This document shows, piece by piece, positions 8,004 through 17,073 of a DNA stretch of 64,000 nucleotides (position 1 is its first letter; each line of letters begins with the position of its first letter). The position numbers were made by a program, and so were the translations under genes. The notes under the pieces are model-generated. The model saw only the letters and a program-made list of their open reading frames with translations. It was not told the origin of the DNA and made no database searches. The stretch is taken from positions 16,498-80,497 of the forward strand of contig JAFQPR010000039.1 in the NCBI GenBank assembly GCA_017411605.1, written 5' to 3'. The DNA is from Clostridia bacterium (GTDB lineage: Bacteria > Bacillota > Clostridia > Oscillospirales > CAG-272).

Positions 8004-10310
8004 ATGAAAAACTTTAAAAAAATCTTAATTGTGCTCCTTGCTCTTGCGATTACGTTTGCATGCTTTGCTGTTTTTGCATTCGCGGCTGACGATTCTGATT
8101 ATCAGTCCGCTTATGAAGCAGCGTTGATTGAGCATAAAAAAGTGCTTGAGTACTATGAGGCAGGTTATTATTTAAATGCCGGTTTTGACGGAGCTACCGA
8201 TCTTGAGTCTGCGTTCGCGGATGCATCGGATGAATTTTCCTTCGTTGCAGGCGGCGCGTTTGAATCGGAGCTTGATGCAGAAAGCGGTACGGCTCATATC
8301 TCATCCGTAAATAAAACTTACTTTGATTTCGTTCCCGAAACACCTTCTTCGTTCGGTATCAAAGCAAAAGTGAAGATTTCTGCAGGTTCATCCTTCGACC
8401 TTTTCCTTCATTCTTCCGAACGAGGAGAGATAGGTGACTACTTAAGACTCTTCTCAATTTCCGAAGGCAAGGTTATATATAAGCTTGATTGTAGCGGTTC
8501 GGTTCCGAAGTATGTGAGTGATAATGAAAGCGCAGTTCTTGCAGATACGTATTTTAACTTGGACTTCTTCCTTACCAAAAAAGCTACTAGTGATGTAATG
8601 AATCTTGTAATTACACCCGAAGGCGGAGAAGCCAAAGAATACGTTTTTGAATATGATAATACTTCGACCGATTTCCTGAACGGTAAATTTGATTTCAATT
8701 CTTTCTATATCGCAACCGAAGATGCTACAATTGATGCGCTTCAGGTATATAAGGGAAGTTTCATTCGTGATCTTGATAACACCAAGAATATTAAATTGAT
8801 TGCTGATAGTATTCTCGAAATCAAGGCTGATTACGATAAGTATTATACTAAGGTAGATGGCAATGCATATGAGTTATTCGAAATCGTTGCTGCCCTTGTT
8901 GTTACATACGGTTACGATTGCACATCTCTTTCTGATGCTGATTTTGTGAAGAGTGTTAATGATTTTGCACAGATCGCTGTTAACGCAGTTGCTCCCGTAT
9001 ATGCAGCATCGTATGCTGACGGTGTTGCAAAAATAGATCCCGCATCTGCTTATTACGATAGACTTGAGCATCTTAATAGCATCGCGGTTTACAGTGCTTT
9101 CCTTGAGAGTCTTAAGTCCAGCGCCTTCAGCAATGTAGAAGGTCTTGACTATGACAAGATAGAAGAAGACGTAGCAAAGGTTGCTGCTGAGGAAGCAGCT
9201 CTTATGAAGGCAAAGGCTGATACAATTGAGGCTGTTGCTGCAGCAGTGCAGATTCCCGATGTTTATTTTGCAAATTACGCAGATTACAGAGCTGTATACG
9301 ATATACTTTTAAATCATCCTATTTGCGCAAGCTATTATGATGATTCCTTAAGTGCTGAAACGGTTAATCTTGCAAGCAAGGTGGCAAACGTTGTTCTTGC
9401 CGAGTATCCCTTACTTGACGCGGCAGCAACTGCTTTTGTAACCAACGTACCGATCGCGAACAATTCAACTCTCGGATTTGCTGAAAGATATGCGGCATAC
9501 GTTATTGCTAAAGAGAATAAATTTACCGATACAAGCTATAATGAATTCATTGAAGGTACAACGATAGAAGAGATTCTCGCAATATTCGATAGTGTTGATG
9601 CAGAGCTTAGCGTTATTATAGCTTATGCAGAGGAATTTCTCTCAAAGGTTGATGATGCTTCAAAGAGTCTCAGCTATTCAGTTAAGAATGTTCTTCTCGA
9701 TGAGGCTGCGGCTTATATTGAAAACGTTGAGATCGGATATCCCGGAGTGCCCGAAGCTATAGAACTCTACAGTGCTCTCCGTAAGGATGTAAGCGAAAGA
9801 GTTGAAGCAACCAAGAGCTACATTCAGGCTGTTATCGACGTTCAGAATGCATCGACAGTTGCTGATAAGAAGGCTGCTATTGAAATAGCAAAAGGTCTTG
9901 CTACACTCGGTAGTGACGTATCTGTTGAGATTACGGGATTTGATATTACCGTAACCGAAGCGAATATCATCCTTTCGAATGAAGAGTCTGCTATTCTTCT
10001 TGCAGAATCCAAAATATTAAATTACATATCGGCAGTTGATGCACTTGCTGATATGACTGATCTTGCAGAAATTCGTCGCGGAATTGCGAATGCTACAGCG
10101 CTCAAGGCAAATGCTGATGCTTCCATAGCAGGTGTTCCGGAAGCTACTGCAAAGCTTGAGGCTGCTATCGCATCCTTCAATGCTAGGATGAATGCCGCGA
10201 ACTCAGAGTTAAAGGAAGTCAGCAACGTAGCGCTTTCTGCTCTTGGCACAACTGTTCCTACTCAGAGATTCGGCGAAATTGTCGCAATTATCAAGAAGTT
10301 TTACGAATAA
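8004..10310 (+). CDS. Large secreted protein of unknown function
   Basis: A 768-residue protein that I do not recognise. It begins with a clear Sec signal peptide (MKNFKKI, hydrophobic core, probable cleavage after AFA near residue 27). No lipobox, LPXTG, SLH or other cell-wall anchor was seen, so release from the cell is likely. Residues about 55-260 are beta-rich with a concanavalin-like flavour (SFGIKAKVKISAGSSFDLFLHS...). The remainder is acidic, Ala-rich and mostly alpha-helical. The segment IADSILEIKADYDKYY onward could form long helical bundles. Cysteines are almost absent from the mature part. It stands alone with its own promoter and terminator. AGGAG precedes the ATG. Confidence 0.6.
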   Translation: MKNFKKILIVLLALAITFACFAVFAFAADDSDYQSAYEAALIEHKKVLEYYEAGYYLNAGFDGATDLESAFADASDEFSFVAGGAFESELDAESGTAHISSVNKTYFDFVPETPSSFGIKAKVKISAGSSFDLFLHSSERGEIGDYLRLFSISEGKVIYKLDCSGSVPKYVSDNESAVLADTYFNLDFFLTKKATSDVMNLVITPEGGEAKEYVFEYDNTSTDFLNGKFDFNSFYIATEDATIDALQVYKGSFIRDLDNTKNIKLIADSILEIKADYDKYYTKVDGNAYELFEIVAALVVTYGYDCTSLSDADFVKSVNDFAQIAVNAVAPVYAASYADGVAKIDPASAYYDRLEHLNSIAVYSAFLESLKSSAFSNVEGLDYDKIEEDVAKVAAEEAALMKAKADTIEAVAAAVQIPDVYFANYADYRAVYDILLNHPICASYYDDSLSAETVNLASKVANVVLAEYPLLDAAATAFVTNVPIANNSTLGFAERYAAYVIAKENKFTDTSYNEFIEGTTIEEILAIFDSVDAELSVIIAYAEEFLSKVDDASKSLSYSVKNVLLDEAAAYIENVEIGYPGVPEAIELYSALRKDVSERVEATKSYIQAVIDVQNASTVADKKAAIEIAKGLATLGSDVSVEITGFDITVTEANIILSNEESAILLAESKILNYISAVDALADMTDLAEIRRGIANATALKANADASIAGVPEATAKLEAAIASFNARMNAANSELKEVSNVALSALGTTVPTQRFGEIVAIIKKFYE

Positions 10311-10348
10311 TTAAGAATTGATTGGAGCAGCGCATGCTCTGAATAATA

Positions 10349-10395
10349 AGAGGTCGGCAAAGATTATTATGATTCTAGCCGATCTCTTTCTTTTT
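10349..10395 (+). terminator. Intrinsic terminator after the secreted-protein gene
   Basis: AGAGGTCGGC (10349-10358) pairs with GCCGATCTCT (10378-10387), with one G-U pair, and is followed by TTCTTTTT. Confidence 0.8.
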
Positions 10396-10432
10396 AAAAC
10401 TTACATTTATTCAATATGTACAGAGGTAAATT

Positions 10433-11230
10433 ATGATACCTGATTTTAACGAAGTATACAATAAATTGAATGAAAGCGAGCTTGTGGAAGTTCCTCCGTC
10501 GCGCAAGGAAATAATTTCAATAATTAAGGCTATACAGTCAAAACTGTTTCCGAATTATTTTACCGTTGACGAAACTGTTACACTCGAAGAAATATATCTT
10601 AAAATATCCCAACAGATAAAAGCCGCGGCATCATTTTCAAATGATGAGGAGCTTGATGCAGAATCTTTAGCTGAAGAGATAATAAGATCGTTGCCCGTTA
10701 TCAAGGAAATGCTCAAAAAAGATATAATTGCACTATATGAAGGTGACCCTGCTGCGGTCTGTCCTGAGGAAATAATGCTTTCTTATCCCGGATTCTACGC
10801 GATATCCATATACCGTATCGCGCACGAGTTTTATATAAGGAAGATTCCGTTGCTTGCAAGACTTATGACAGAGTATGCCCATGAAAAGACGGGAATTGAT
10901 ATTCATGCGGGCGCAAAGATAGGCGAGTATTTCTTTATCGACCACGGTACCGGTATTGTCATAGGTGAAACGACTACGATAGGTAACAGAGTTAAGATAT
11001 ATCAAGGTGTAACGCTAGGAGCAAAGAGCTTTGAGCTTGATGAATACGGAAATCCCGTAAAAGGAATAAAGCGTCATCCCGATATAGGAAATAACGTTAT
11101 AATTTATGCAAACGCAACTATTCTCGGCGGTAAAACAATAATAGGTGACGGTGCTGTTATAGGCGGTAACGTTTGGCTTACTCATTCTGTTGAGCCGGGG
11201 GCTGTTATTTACTATGATAAAAAACATTAA
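10433..11230 (+). CDS. cysE: Serine O-acetyltransferase
   Basis: CysE acetylates L-serine with acetyl-CoA to give O-acetylserine, the precursor of cysteine. The 265-residue protein has the N-terminal helical region, then YPGFYAISIYRIAHEFY, and a C-terminal left-handed beta-helix of hexapeptide repeats. The repeats include the active-site block GIDIHAGAKIGEYFFIDHGTGIVIG (split here across its repeats) and the VKIYQGVTLGAKS turn. Both catalytic histidines expected for the family are visible. AGAGG precedes the ATG. No cysK or sulfur-assimilation gene is adjacent. The deacetylase begins 21 bases downstream, so the two may be co-transcribed without an obvious functional link. Confidence 0.92.
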   Translation: MIPDFNEVYNKLNESELVEVPPSRKEIISIIKAIQSKLFPNYFTVDETVTLEEIYLKISQQIKAAASFSNDEELDAESLAEEIIRSLPVIKEMLKKDIIALYEGDPAAVCPEEIMLSYPGFYAISIYRIAHEFYIRKIPLLARLMTEYAHEKTGIDIHAGAKIGEYFFIDHGTGIVIGETTTIGNRVKIYQGVTLGAKSFELDEYGNPVKGIKRHPDIGNNVIIYANATILGGKTIIGDGAVIGGNVWLTHSVEPGAVIYYDKKH

Positions 11231-11251
11231 AGTATTAGACGGAGAAAGAAA

Positions 11252-12181
11252 ATGATAATAGAAAAGAATTATTACCCCGGATGGGTAAGAAAAGCCATTA
11301 CTTTTACTATTGATGACGGAAATCTTAAGCTTGACAAAAAATTCATTGATAAGGTTCGTCCATACGGTATAAAAGGTACTTTTAATCTTTGCTTACCTGA
11401 TCTTAAAAACTATACTGCCGATTACTACCGAGAGCTTTACCGTGGATTTGGAATATCAAACCATTGCAAGCTTCATCCGTTTGCTATGGCAGACGGAAAG
11501 AAATATGATATTTCTACCGATCCGTTTGATGAGGAAAAAGCTGATCCAAATAAAATTTATACGATATCGGACGGACTCTATTATTGCTTTGTAAATACGG
11601 GCTGGCGAAAAATTGCCGATACCGAGACCTACTGCAAGCTTGTAGACGAATGTAAGGTTGAGCTTGAAGCGGTTTTCGGGGAAGGAAGCGTTACTACCTA
11701 CGTATGGCCTTATTATGAGCAGAATAACGCCTCAGTTCAGGATCACATAATGAACAAGTGCGGATATGCCGCAGTAAGAAAAACAGGATGTACCGAGAAT
11801 AAAACAGCCTTTGCGGTACCTGCAGACCGAATGCATTGGTCCTATAATGCTAACCATAGAAATTTACTTTCGTGCGCTGCGGATTTCGAAGCCTTTGCTG
11901 ATGACGGAGAGCTTAAATTCTTCAGCTTCGGTGTCCATTCTCACGATTTTGAGAGAGATAATTGCTGGAACGTGCTTGATGAGTTTGCGGCAAAATACGG
12001 AAATCGCCCCGAGGAATATTGGTATGCCTCTGTTGAGGATATTTTCAGATATAGCGATGCCGCTGAATCTTTGGTAATAAAAGAGGATGTTATAGCGAAT
12101 CCTACCGATATTGATGTTTATTTAAAAATCGACGGTAAGAGATTGATAATTCCTGCTAAAACCAATTATAAATTGAGCTGA
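11252..12181 (+). CDS. Polysaccharide deacetylase family protein (NodB homology)
   Basis: A 309-residue protein with the NodB-type motif FTIDDGN near residues 18-24, the second metal-ligand region SNHCKLHPF near 77, and FSFGVHSHDF near 228 for the catalytic histidine. Enzymes of this fold remove N- or O-acetyl groups from polysaccharides through a metal-bound water. No signal peptide is present, which is unusual for a wall-modifying enzyme. It may act on a cytoplasmic sugar or precursor. A GGAG box precedes ATG 11252. The substrate cannot be judged from sequence. Confidence 0.8.
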   Translation: MIIEKNYYPGWVRKAITFTIDDGNLKLDKKFIDKVRPYGIKGTFNLCLPDLKNYTADYYRELYRGFGISNHCKLHPFAMADGKKYDISTDPFDEEKADPNKIYTISDGLYYCFVNTGWRKIADTETYCKLVDECKVELEAVFGEGSVTTYVWPYYEQNNASVQDHIMNKCGYAAVRKTGCTENKTAFAVPADRMHWSYNANHRNLLSCAADFEAFADDGELKFFSFGVHSHDFERDNCWNVLDEFAAKYGNRPEEYWYASVEDIFRYSDAAESLVIKEDVIANPTDIDVYLKIDGKRLIIPAKTNYKLS

Positions 12182-12228
12182 ATGTTCAAGTAAAAGCTAT
12201 TGATTAAAATAATTTATATATTCAAAAC

Positions 12229-12268
12229 AAAAAGGAAGACGTATTGATAAAAGTTCGTCTTCCTTTTT
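12229..12268. terminator. Bidirectional terminator
   Basis: AAAAAGGAAGACG (12229-12241) and CGTCTTCCTTTTT (12256-12268) form a perfect 13-bp stem with A and T runs at either side. It lies between the convergent deacetylase and TtcA-like genes. Confidence 0.85.
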
Positions 12269-12332
12269 CTATGTAACAATCCGATTTAAAGCATTTTTTT
12301 GATTTAACTGCCGAGAAAAGCTACTATAATAC

Positions 12333-13091
12333 TTAATTCTCATCTATCGGTCCGGCATCGGGGTAACGGCCTTTTTCGGAAAAACCGTCCAGTTGCCCCT
12401 TGCAAATAGCTTTAAAAATTCTGTGCTTAAGTCCTTTATTTGTTTTTTCAATATCTGCAAGCAGATTTTTCATATTTTCGCGTTCAGTATTATGATCCTC
12501 GGGGCAAAGACTTGTGACGATAGGTAACTCTTGCCGTCTGGCAAAGTAAACAACGTCTTTTTCCATTGCATAAATCATGGGTCTTATGAGCGTGATCTTT
12601 CTGTTTGAAAGATACGTTACGGGAGAGAAGCAACCGAGTCTGCCTTCAAAGAAAAGATTCATCATAAAGGTTTCGACAACGTCATCAAAGTGATGACCGA
12701 GCGCAACCTTATTGCATCCCATTTCCTGAGCAGCGAGATGAAGTGAACCTCGGCGCATTTTTGCGCAAAGCGAGCAAGGATTTGGCTCGCGTCTTACGTC
12801 GAATATTATCTTTGCGATATCGGTTTTAACTACCCTGTATTCTACGTTTAATGCATTACAGTAATCTTCGATAGTTGAAAAATTCGAGCCTTCAAATCCC
12901 ATGTCGATTGTTATGGCTTTTACTTCATATTTTTTAGGATAGAAACGGCGCATCTCAGCTAGTGTCTTAAGCAAAGCGAGAGAGTCTTTTCCGCCCGAAA
13001 CACCTACGGCAATAACGTCGCCGTCGTTTATCATGCCGTAATCGTCAACAGCGCGTCTGACAAAGCTGAGTAGCCTTTTAAGTTCATTCAT
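12333..13091 (-). CDS. TtcA-family tRNA 2-thiocytidine synthetase
   Basis: Predicted PP-loop ATP-dependent thiolase that modifies cytidine 32 in tRNA or a related base. The 252-residue protein contains the PP-loop VSGGKDS (residues 31-37). It also contains the three cysteines that hold the iron-sulfur cluster in TtcA, two in NPCSLCAKMRRG and one in TSLCPEDHN, and the GHHFDDVVET motif. Length and motif order fit TtcA. It is a stand-alone minus-strand gene between two plus-strand genes. GGGAG lies 12 bases before the ATG, a slightly long spacing. Confidence 0.85.
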   Translation of the reverse strand: MNELKRLLSFVRRAVDDYGMINDGDVIAVGVSGGKDSLALLKTLAEMRRFYPKKYEVKAITIDMGFEGSNFSTIEDYCNALNVEYRVVKTDIAKIIFDVRREPNPCSLCAKMRRGSLHLAAQEMGCNKVALGHHFDDVVETFMMNLFFEGRLGCFSPVTYLSNRKITLIRPMIYAMEKDVVYFARRQELPIVTSLCPEDHNTERENMKNLLADIEKTNKGLKHRIFKAICKGQLDGFSEKGRYPDAGPIDEN

Positions 13092-13150
13092 GTATCAAAT
13101 TAACTCCCAATAACATATCTTATTAATAATGAAAATATTTTGAGGTATTT

Positions 13151-13720
13151 ATGGCAATAAAAGTATATATAGACCAGGGACATAATCCAAACTCATACAA
13201 TACAGGCGCCGAAGGAAACGGCTATTTCGAGCAGGATATAACCTATAGAATAGGAACAATCCTGAACGGATATTTCGAGGGCAATCCTAATTTTGAGACC
13301 AGACTTTCAAGACCAACGCCGGATACCTTGCTGGGGACGTCAAATTCGAGCAGTCTTTCCGCAAGAGTAAGGGATGCAAACAGTTGGGGGGCGGATCTTT
13401 TTGTTTCATTGCATACGAACGCCTCTGTAAATCCCTCGGCAAACGGATCCGAATGCTTGATATACAGTTTTACCGCCGAAGAAGCTTACGCTGTTGCAGA
13501 AGATATCCTCGAGCAAATGACTTTGATAACAGGACTCAGAGATCGAGGCATAATAGAGCGTCCGGGACTTTATGTTCTCAGGCGAACTGCTATGCCCGCA
13601 GTCGTTGTTGAAATGGGATTTATCACCAATCCGTCCGATGCAGAGCTTATGGCTAATTCACCGAATCTTTTTGCCCGCGGAATATACAGAGGAATTTTGA
13701 GGTATTACGGTCTGTATTAA
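13151..13720 (+). CDS. N-acetylmuramoyl-L-alanine amidase (Amidase_3)
   Basis: Zinc amidase that cuts the bond between muramic acid and the stem peptide. The 189 residues comprise just the catalytic domain. Visible are the first zinc histidine in VYIDQGHNP (His11), GYFEQD for the Glu ligand, SLHTNAS for the second histidine, and VVVEMGFITN with the catalytic Glu. There is no signal peptide and no wall-binding repeat, as in CwlC/CwlD-like or phage-type enzymes. It may work in the mother cell or depend on another export route. GAGG precedes the ATG. Confidence 0.9.
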   Translation: MAIKVYIDQGHNPNSYNTGAEGNGYFEQDITYRIGTILNGYFEGNPNFETRLSRPTPDTLLGTSNSSSLSARVRDANSWGADLFVSLHTNASVNPSANGSECLIYSFTAEEAYAVAEDILEQMTLITGLRDRGIIERPGLYVLRRTAMPAVVVEMGFITNPSDAELMANSPNLFARGIYRGILRYYGLY

Positions 13721-13730
13721 AAAAGAAAAT

Positions 13731-13778
13731 AGCTGAGATGATTCATCTAAGAACTTTTTAGGGTGCTGAATCTCAGCT
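13731..13778. terminator. Terminator shared by convergent genes
   Basis: AGCTGAGAT (13731-13739) pairs perfectly with ATCTCAGCT (13770-13778), followed by TAATTTTATTT on the plus strand. The right arm overlaps the last codons and stop of the minus-strand zinc-ribbon gene. Confidence 0.7.
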
Positions 13779-14411
13779 TAATTTTATTTCTTCGACCGTA
13801 ACGTATTCCTCTGCGGCAGAAGCCGAAGCGCAAGAGAAGAAATATGTAGCTTCGCATTCGGGGCAGAATACCTGAATACCTCCGGGAGCATAGCGAAGAT
13901 CGTAATTACCGCTATGGCAAGGGCAATCAATTCGGCCTTCTGCTTCAAGGTCTTTTACTACGAAACGTATAAGATCGTAAACCTGAGCATCAGGAAGCAC
14001 CTCGTCTTCATCCATATCCTCCGGCTGAAGCTCCTCGAGTGTTTCGACCTCCATATCCTTGATAAGCTTTTCGAGATCCTTCGTATTCTTTTCTACAGCA
14101 AGGTCTACCTTGTCCTTATCTCCGATAAAGATGACATCAAGATTTGAATATGGACACCCGCCAAGGAAAATATCCCTTTCAAAGAAAAGAGCAGGGGATA
14201 TAACAAAGTTGTGATTATCACGGCATAGCACGCAGGGGACTGATATTCTGATCTTTTTGTCACGGGTGGGTGTTATATCAAGAGCGGATTTTCCGCAGTC
14301 GCACTTGAGGCGAAGCATACTTGCACCAAGCGCAAATTCACTTACTAATCCAAAAATTACGGTGCCGCATTCAGGGCATCTATATGCAATATGGGCGTGT
14401 TTTGTTGCCAT
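13773..14411 (-). CDS. CpXC-like zinc-ribbon protein of unknown function
   Basis: A 212-residue cytoplasmic protein with several paired cysteines: CPECG near residue 13, CDCG near 38, VPCVLCRDNH near 60, CPCHSG near 163 and FCPECEATYFF near 182. This pattern indicates two zinc-binding modules separated by an acidic helical linker (KDLEKLIKDMEVETLEELQ and onward). Proteins of this layout occur widely in Clostridia without a known function. No enzyme motif is seen. It precedes the TIR-FtsK gene in the text but is transcribed after it: both are on the minus strand with 114 bases between them and no strong terminator. Confidence 0.65.
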   Translation of the reverse strand: MATKHAHIAYRCPECGTVIFGLVSEFALGASMLRLKCDCGKSALDITPTRDKKIRISVPCVLCRDNHNFVISPALFFERDIFLGGCPYSNLDVIFIGDKDKVDLAVEKNTKDLEKLIKDMEVETLEELQPEDMDEDEVLPDAQVYDLIRFVVKDLEAEGRIDCPCHSGNYDLRYAPGGIQVFCPECEATYFFSCASASAAEEYVTVEEIKLS

Positions 14412-14525
14412 TTCGTTTTAATTCCTTTTCGATTTGTAATGTAAAATCAACCGGCAGTTTTATCAAAGTCGCGATACTGCCTCGCAATAAATGTCAAAAA
14501 ATAAGAAATAATGAGTCTGGGATTA

Positions 14526-16460
14526 TCAAACGTCTTCCTCGTAGCGTTTTAATATCCTTCTCCATTCCTCGTATCCAATGATGACCTCATATTGAGCGGA
14601 TCCGTTATTTTTAGTAATGATACGAAGCTTTTGCATAAAGTCCACAAAGAGCAATGCCTTACCGTATCCTATGTTTAATTTGCGTTGCAAGAAAGATAAG
14701 GTTATGTAGCCACGGTCTATTCCGAGGGTGACGGCTTCCTTGAATTTACTATTCTTTATGTAATACGCTAAGTCACCGTCTTCAGGTTCATCGTTTGCAT
14801 CTAAATCATCTTTTTCTTTAACTATTTCGAGAAGAATATTTTCGTCATAATTTGTTTCGCCCGAGGGGTTAAGTGAGCTGACAATTCGTTTTATATCGTC
14901 ACTTGAAGCATATGCGCCCTGAATCCGCTGAACACCTTTGCCCGGAGAAGAGAATAGCATATCTCCATTCCATAGCAAATGCTCAGCGCCGAAGCTACCG
15001 TCGAGAATTGCTCTCGTATCCATCGCAGTCGCGGTTCTGAAAGCGATCCTGCTTGGTATGTTAGCCTTTATAACTCCTGTGAGAATATCGGGTGAAAAGC
15101 GATTTGCAGAAAGAATAAGGTAAATACCTGCCGCTCTTGCCTTTTGAGTTATCGGAAGGATAAGGCTTTCCGTGGTAGGGCCGTCTGCCAACATAAGATC
15201 GATTAATTCATCGATGATAATAACTATTTTCGGAAGTGGTTTTGCTCCGTCATTTTCTTCGAGAATTCTTCTGTTATATACATCTAATCTGACGGTATTA
15301 TATTTTTCTAGGAGGGTGTATCTTCTTTCTATTTCCTTGACAGCCCACGAGAGAGAAGCGATAGCCAGCTTGGTGTCAGTAATTTTGGGAACAAGAAGAT
15401 GAGGAGCTCCCTCGAATTGAGCATAATCAGTGTTTTTGGGGTCAATGAGTATTAGTCTTACTTCTTCGGGTGTGGATTTGCAGATAATACTCATCATTAT
15501 CGAATTTATCAACGAGGTGCGGCCGCTACCTGTAGCGCCTCCTATGAGTAAGTGCGGCATTCTTTCGATGCTGTATATTATCGGAGAATTATTAATGTCA
15601 ACGCCGATTATGGCAGATGTAACATCTTCTGACGAAAGGAATTCCTCGCTCTTGAGTATATTGGTAAGCATAACTTTTTCGCGCGTCGTGAGAGCAATCT
15701 CGATACCTATGGCACTAAGTCCCGGTATTGGTGCTTCTATTCTGAACGAGGATGCCTTGCAAGCCAGTGCCAAGTCGTTTGAAAGGTTAGTTATTTTGAT
15801 GACGGGAATCCCCTTTTCGGGTACTATGTGATAACGAACTAAACTCGATCCAACATCAACATTCCTTATTGTGGCTCTTACTTTAAATGAAGCAAGTGTT
15901 TTAATCAGCAGTTCACCTTTTTCCGTAACTTCCTGCTTTATTATTTCATTTGGAAACTCTTTTTGTGTAATGAGCTTAGCAAAGTCAGCGAGTGCGGAAC
16001 TTTCGCTATCTTCAACGGCTTTGGTTGTAGGCGTTTTTCTTTCCTTCTGCGGCTTTGGTTGACCGGTATGCGCAATAATACTTTTAAGTATCTTTTTCAT
16101 CTGCTCGTTGTTTCCATCGATTTTTTGAACGGCAACTACTTGATCTGTGCATAAATATATTTCAAATTCATCGTTAAGAACAATATCCTCGAGCTGAATA
16201 GGGAAAAGCGGTTTTTTATAGCATATAGCTCTTTCCACTTCCTTGCTTACCCAAACCGAGTTTTGAGAAGCGTTAGTTAAAAGCAGAATAAAGCATGAGC
16301 ATTCTTTTATTGCTTTGTTAATTACGTTAGCATACTTACTTCCAACGGGAATATCGTACGGAGCCATCCATGAATCTATTCTGTTCTTTTTCAACAGATC
16401 GCGCAAGGAATCGGCTGCCGCTTGATTTTTTGTGCTGTAGCTTATAAATGCATATCCCAT
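14526..16460 (-). CDS. TIR domain fused to FtsK-type motor and gamma domain, with altered Walker A
   Basis: A 644-residue fusion. Residues 1-130 form a TIR domain (GYAFISYSTKNQ, WMAPYDIPVG, SVWVSKEVERAI). Glu74 in SKEVERA aligns with the NADase glutamate of TIR enzymes such as SARM1, and Trp70 is also kept. Residues about 165-530 are colinear with the motor of the nearby ftsK, including RIEAPIPG, LIDPKN and TGVIKANIPSRIAF. However, Walker A reads GGATGSGRTS (Arg314 for the P-loop Lys), and the usual GTQRPS is SANRFS. Walker B IDEL (Asp417, Glu418) is intact. Residues about 565-640 match the DNA-binding gamma winged helix. The membrane helices and long linker of FtsK are missing, so it should be cytosolic. 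It probably arose by duplication of the adjacent ftsK. Function unknown. Confidence 0.88.
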   Translation of the reverse strand: MGYAFISYSTKNQAAADSLRDLLKKNRIDSWMAPYDIPVGSKYANVINKAIKECSCFILLLTNASQNSVWVSKEVERAICYKKPLFPIQLEDIVLNDEFEIYLCTDQVVAVQKIDGNNEQMKKILKSIIAHTGQPKPQKERKTPTTKAVEDSESSALADFAKLITQKEFPNEIIKQEVTEKGELLIKTLASFKVRATIRNVDVGSSLVRYHIVPEKGIPVIKITNLSNDLALACKASSFRIEAPIPGLSAIGIEIALTTREKVMLTNILKSEEFLSSEDVTSAIIGVDINNSPIIYSIERMPHLLIGGATGSGRTSLINSIMMSIICKSTPEEVRLILIDPKNTDYAQFEGAPHLLVPKITDTKLAIASLSWAVKEIERRYTLLEKYNTVRLDVYNRRILEENDGAKPLPKIVIIIDELIDLMLADGPTTESLILPITQKARAAGIYLILSANRFSPDILTGVIKANIPSRIAFRTATAMDTRAILDGSFGAEHLLWNGDMLFSSPGKGVQRIQGAYASSDDIKRIVSSLNPSGETNYDENILLEIVKEKDDLDANDEPEDGDLAYYIKNSKFKEAVTLGIDRGYITLSFLQRKLNIGYGKALLFVDFMQKLRIITKNNGSAQYEVIIGYEEWRRILKRYEEDV

Positions 16461-16500
16461 ACCGTTGTACCTTCCTGCAATTTAAAAGTCGAATGTGGAT

Positions 16501-16998
16501 TTATTTTAAAAGGCGCTCAAGCTCAAGAGCGAATGCGTATGCCGCGGGCATTCCCGATGCGGTAGTTATGTTTCCATCGGTAACTACGTCAGCTTTTGTG
16601 ATGATAGCGCCCTTAAGCTCTCCCTCAAAGCCGGGAAAGCAGGTTGCTTTTTTACCTTCAAGAAGACCGCGTCGTCCAAGTACCAGAGGAGCTGCGCATA
16701 TAGCGGCGAGCCTGCCTTCATTTTCAAGCACGGCTGATATCATTTTATCCGAAAAATCGGACGCATCAAGGTTAGTGGCTCCCGGCATACCACCGGGGAA
16801 GATTACGGCGCTGTAATCCGATGGGTTAACCTCTTCTTTTGTGCTGTCAGCAATAACTTTAATGCCGTGAGCTCCGATAACCTCGCGGTTTTTTATAGCG
16901 ATCATATCTATTTCTATATTTGCACGTCTGAGAATATCCACGGGGGAGAGAGCTTCAAGCTCTTCAAAACCGTCTGCTAAGAGTAATGCAACCTTCAT
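16501..16998 (-). CDS. DJ-1/PfpI family protein
   Basis: A 165-residue single-domain member of the DJ-1/ThiJ/PfpI superfamily. The expected features are ADGFEELEA near residue 9 for the acidic partner, VIFPGGMPG near 65, and the nucleophile elbow AAICAAP with Cys101. Family members have been described as glyoxalases, deglycases, chaperones or peptidases; the precise activity here cannot be read. The gene lies between ftsK (75 bases upstream, with a terminator between) and the TIR-FtsK gene (40 bases downstream), so it is probably co-transcribed with the latter. Confidence 0.88.
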   Translation of the reverse strand: MKVALLLADGFEELEALSPVDILRRANIEIDMIAIKNREVIGAHGIKVIADSTKEEVNPSDYSAVIFPGGMPGATNLDASDFSDKMISAVLENEGRLAAICAAPLVLGRRGLLEGKKATCFPGFEGELKGAIITKADVVTDGNITTASGMPAAYAFALELERLLK

Positions 16999-17032
16999 AA
17001 TATATCTCTTTCTTTCATACTTTTTAAAAATT

Positions 17033-17064
17033 GGCGGGATAACTGCGAAACAGTATATCCCGCC
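17033..17064 (-). terminator. Intrinsic terminator of ftsK
   Basis: On the minus strand GGCGGGATA (17064-17056) pairs perfectly with TATCCCGCC (17041-17033), followed by AATTTTT. Confidence 0.85.
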
Positions 17065-17073
17065 GTAAAACTT

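Noticed and set aside
14526-16460. Conjugative coupling protein or HerA-type ATPase
   Set aside because: The C-terminal FtsK gamma winged helix and close colinearity with the adjacent ftsK show that it is an FtsK paralogue.
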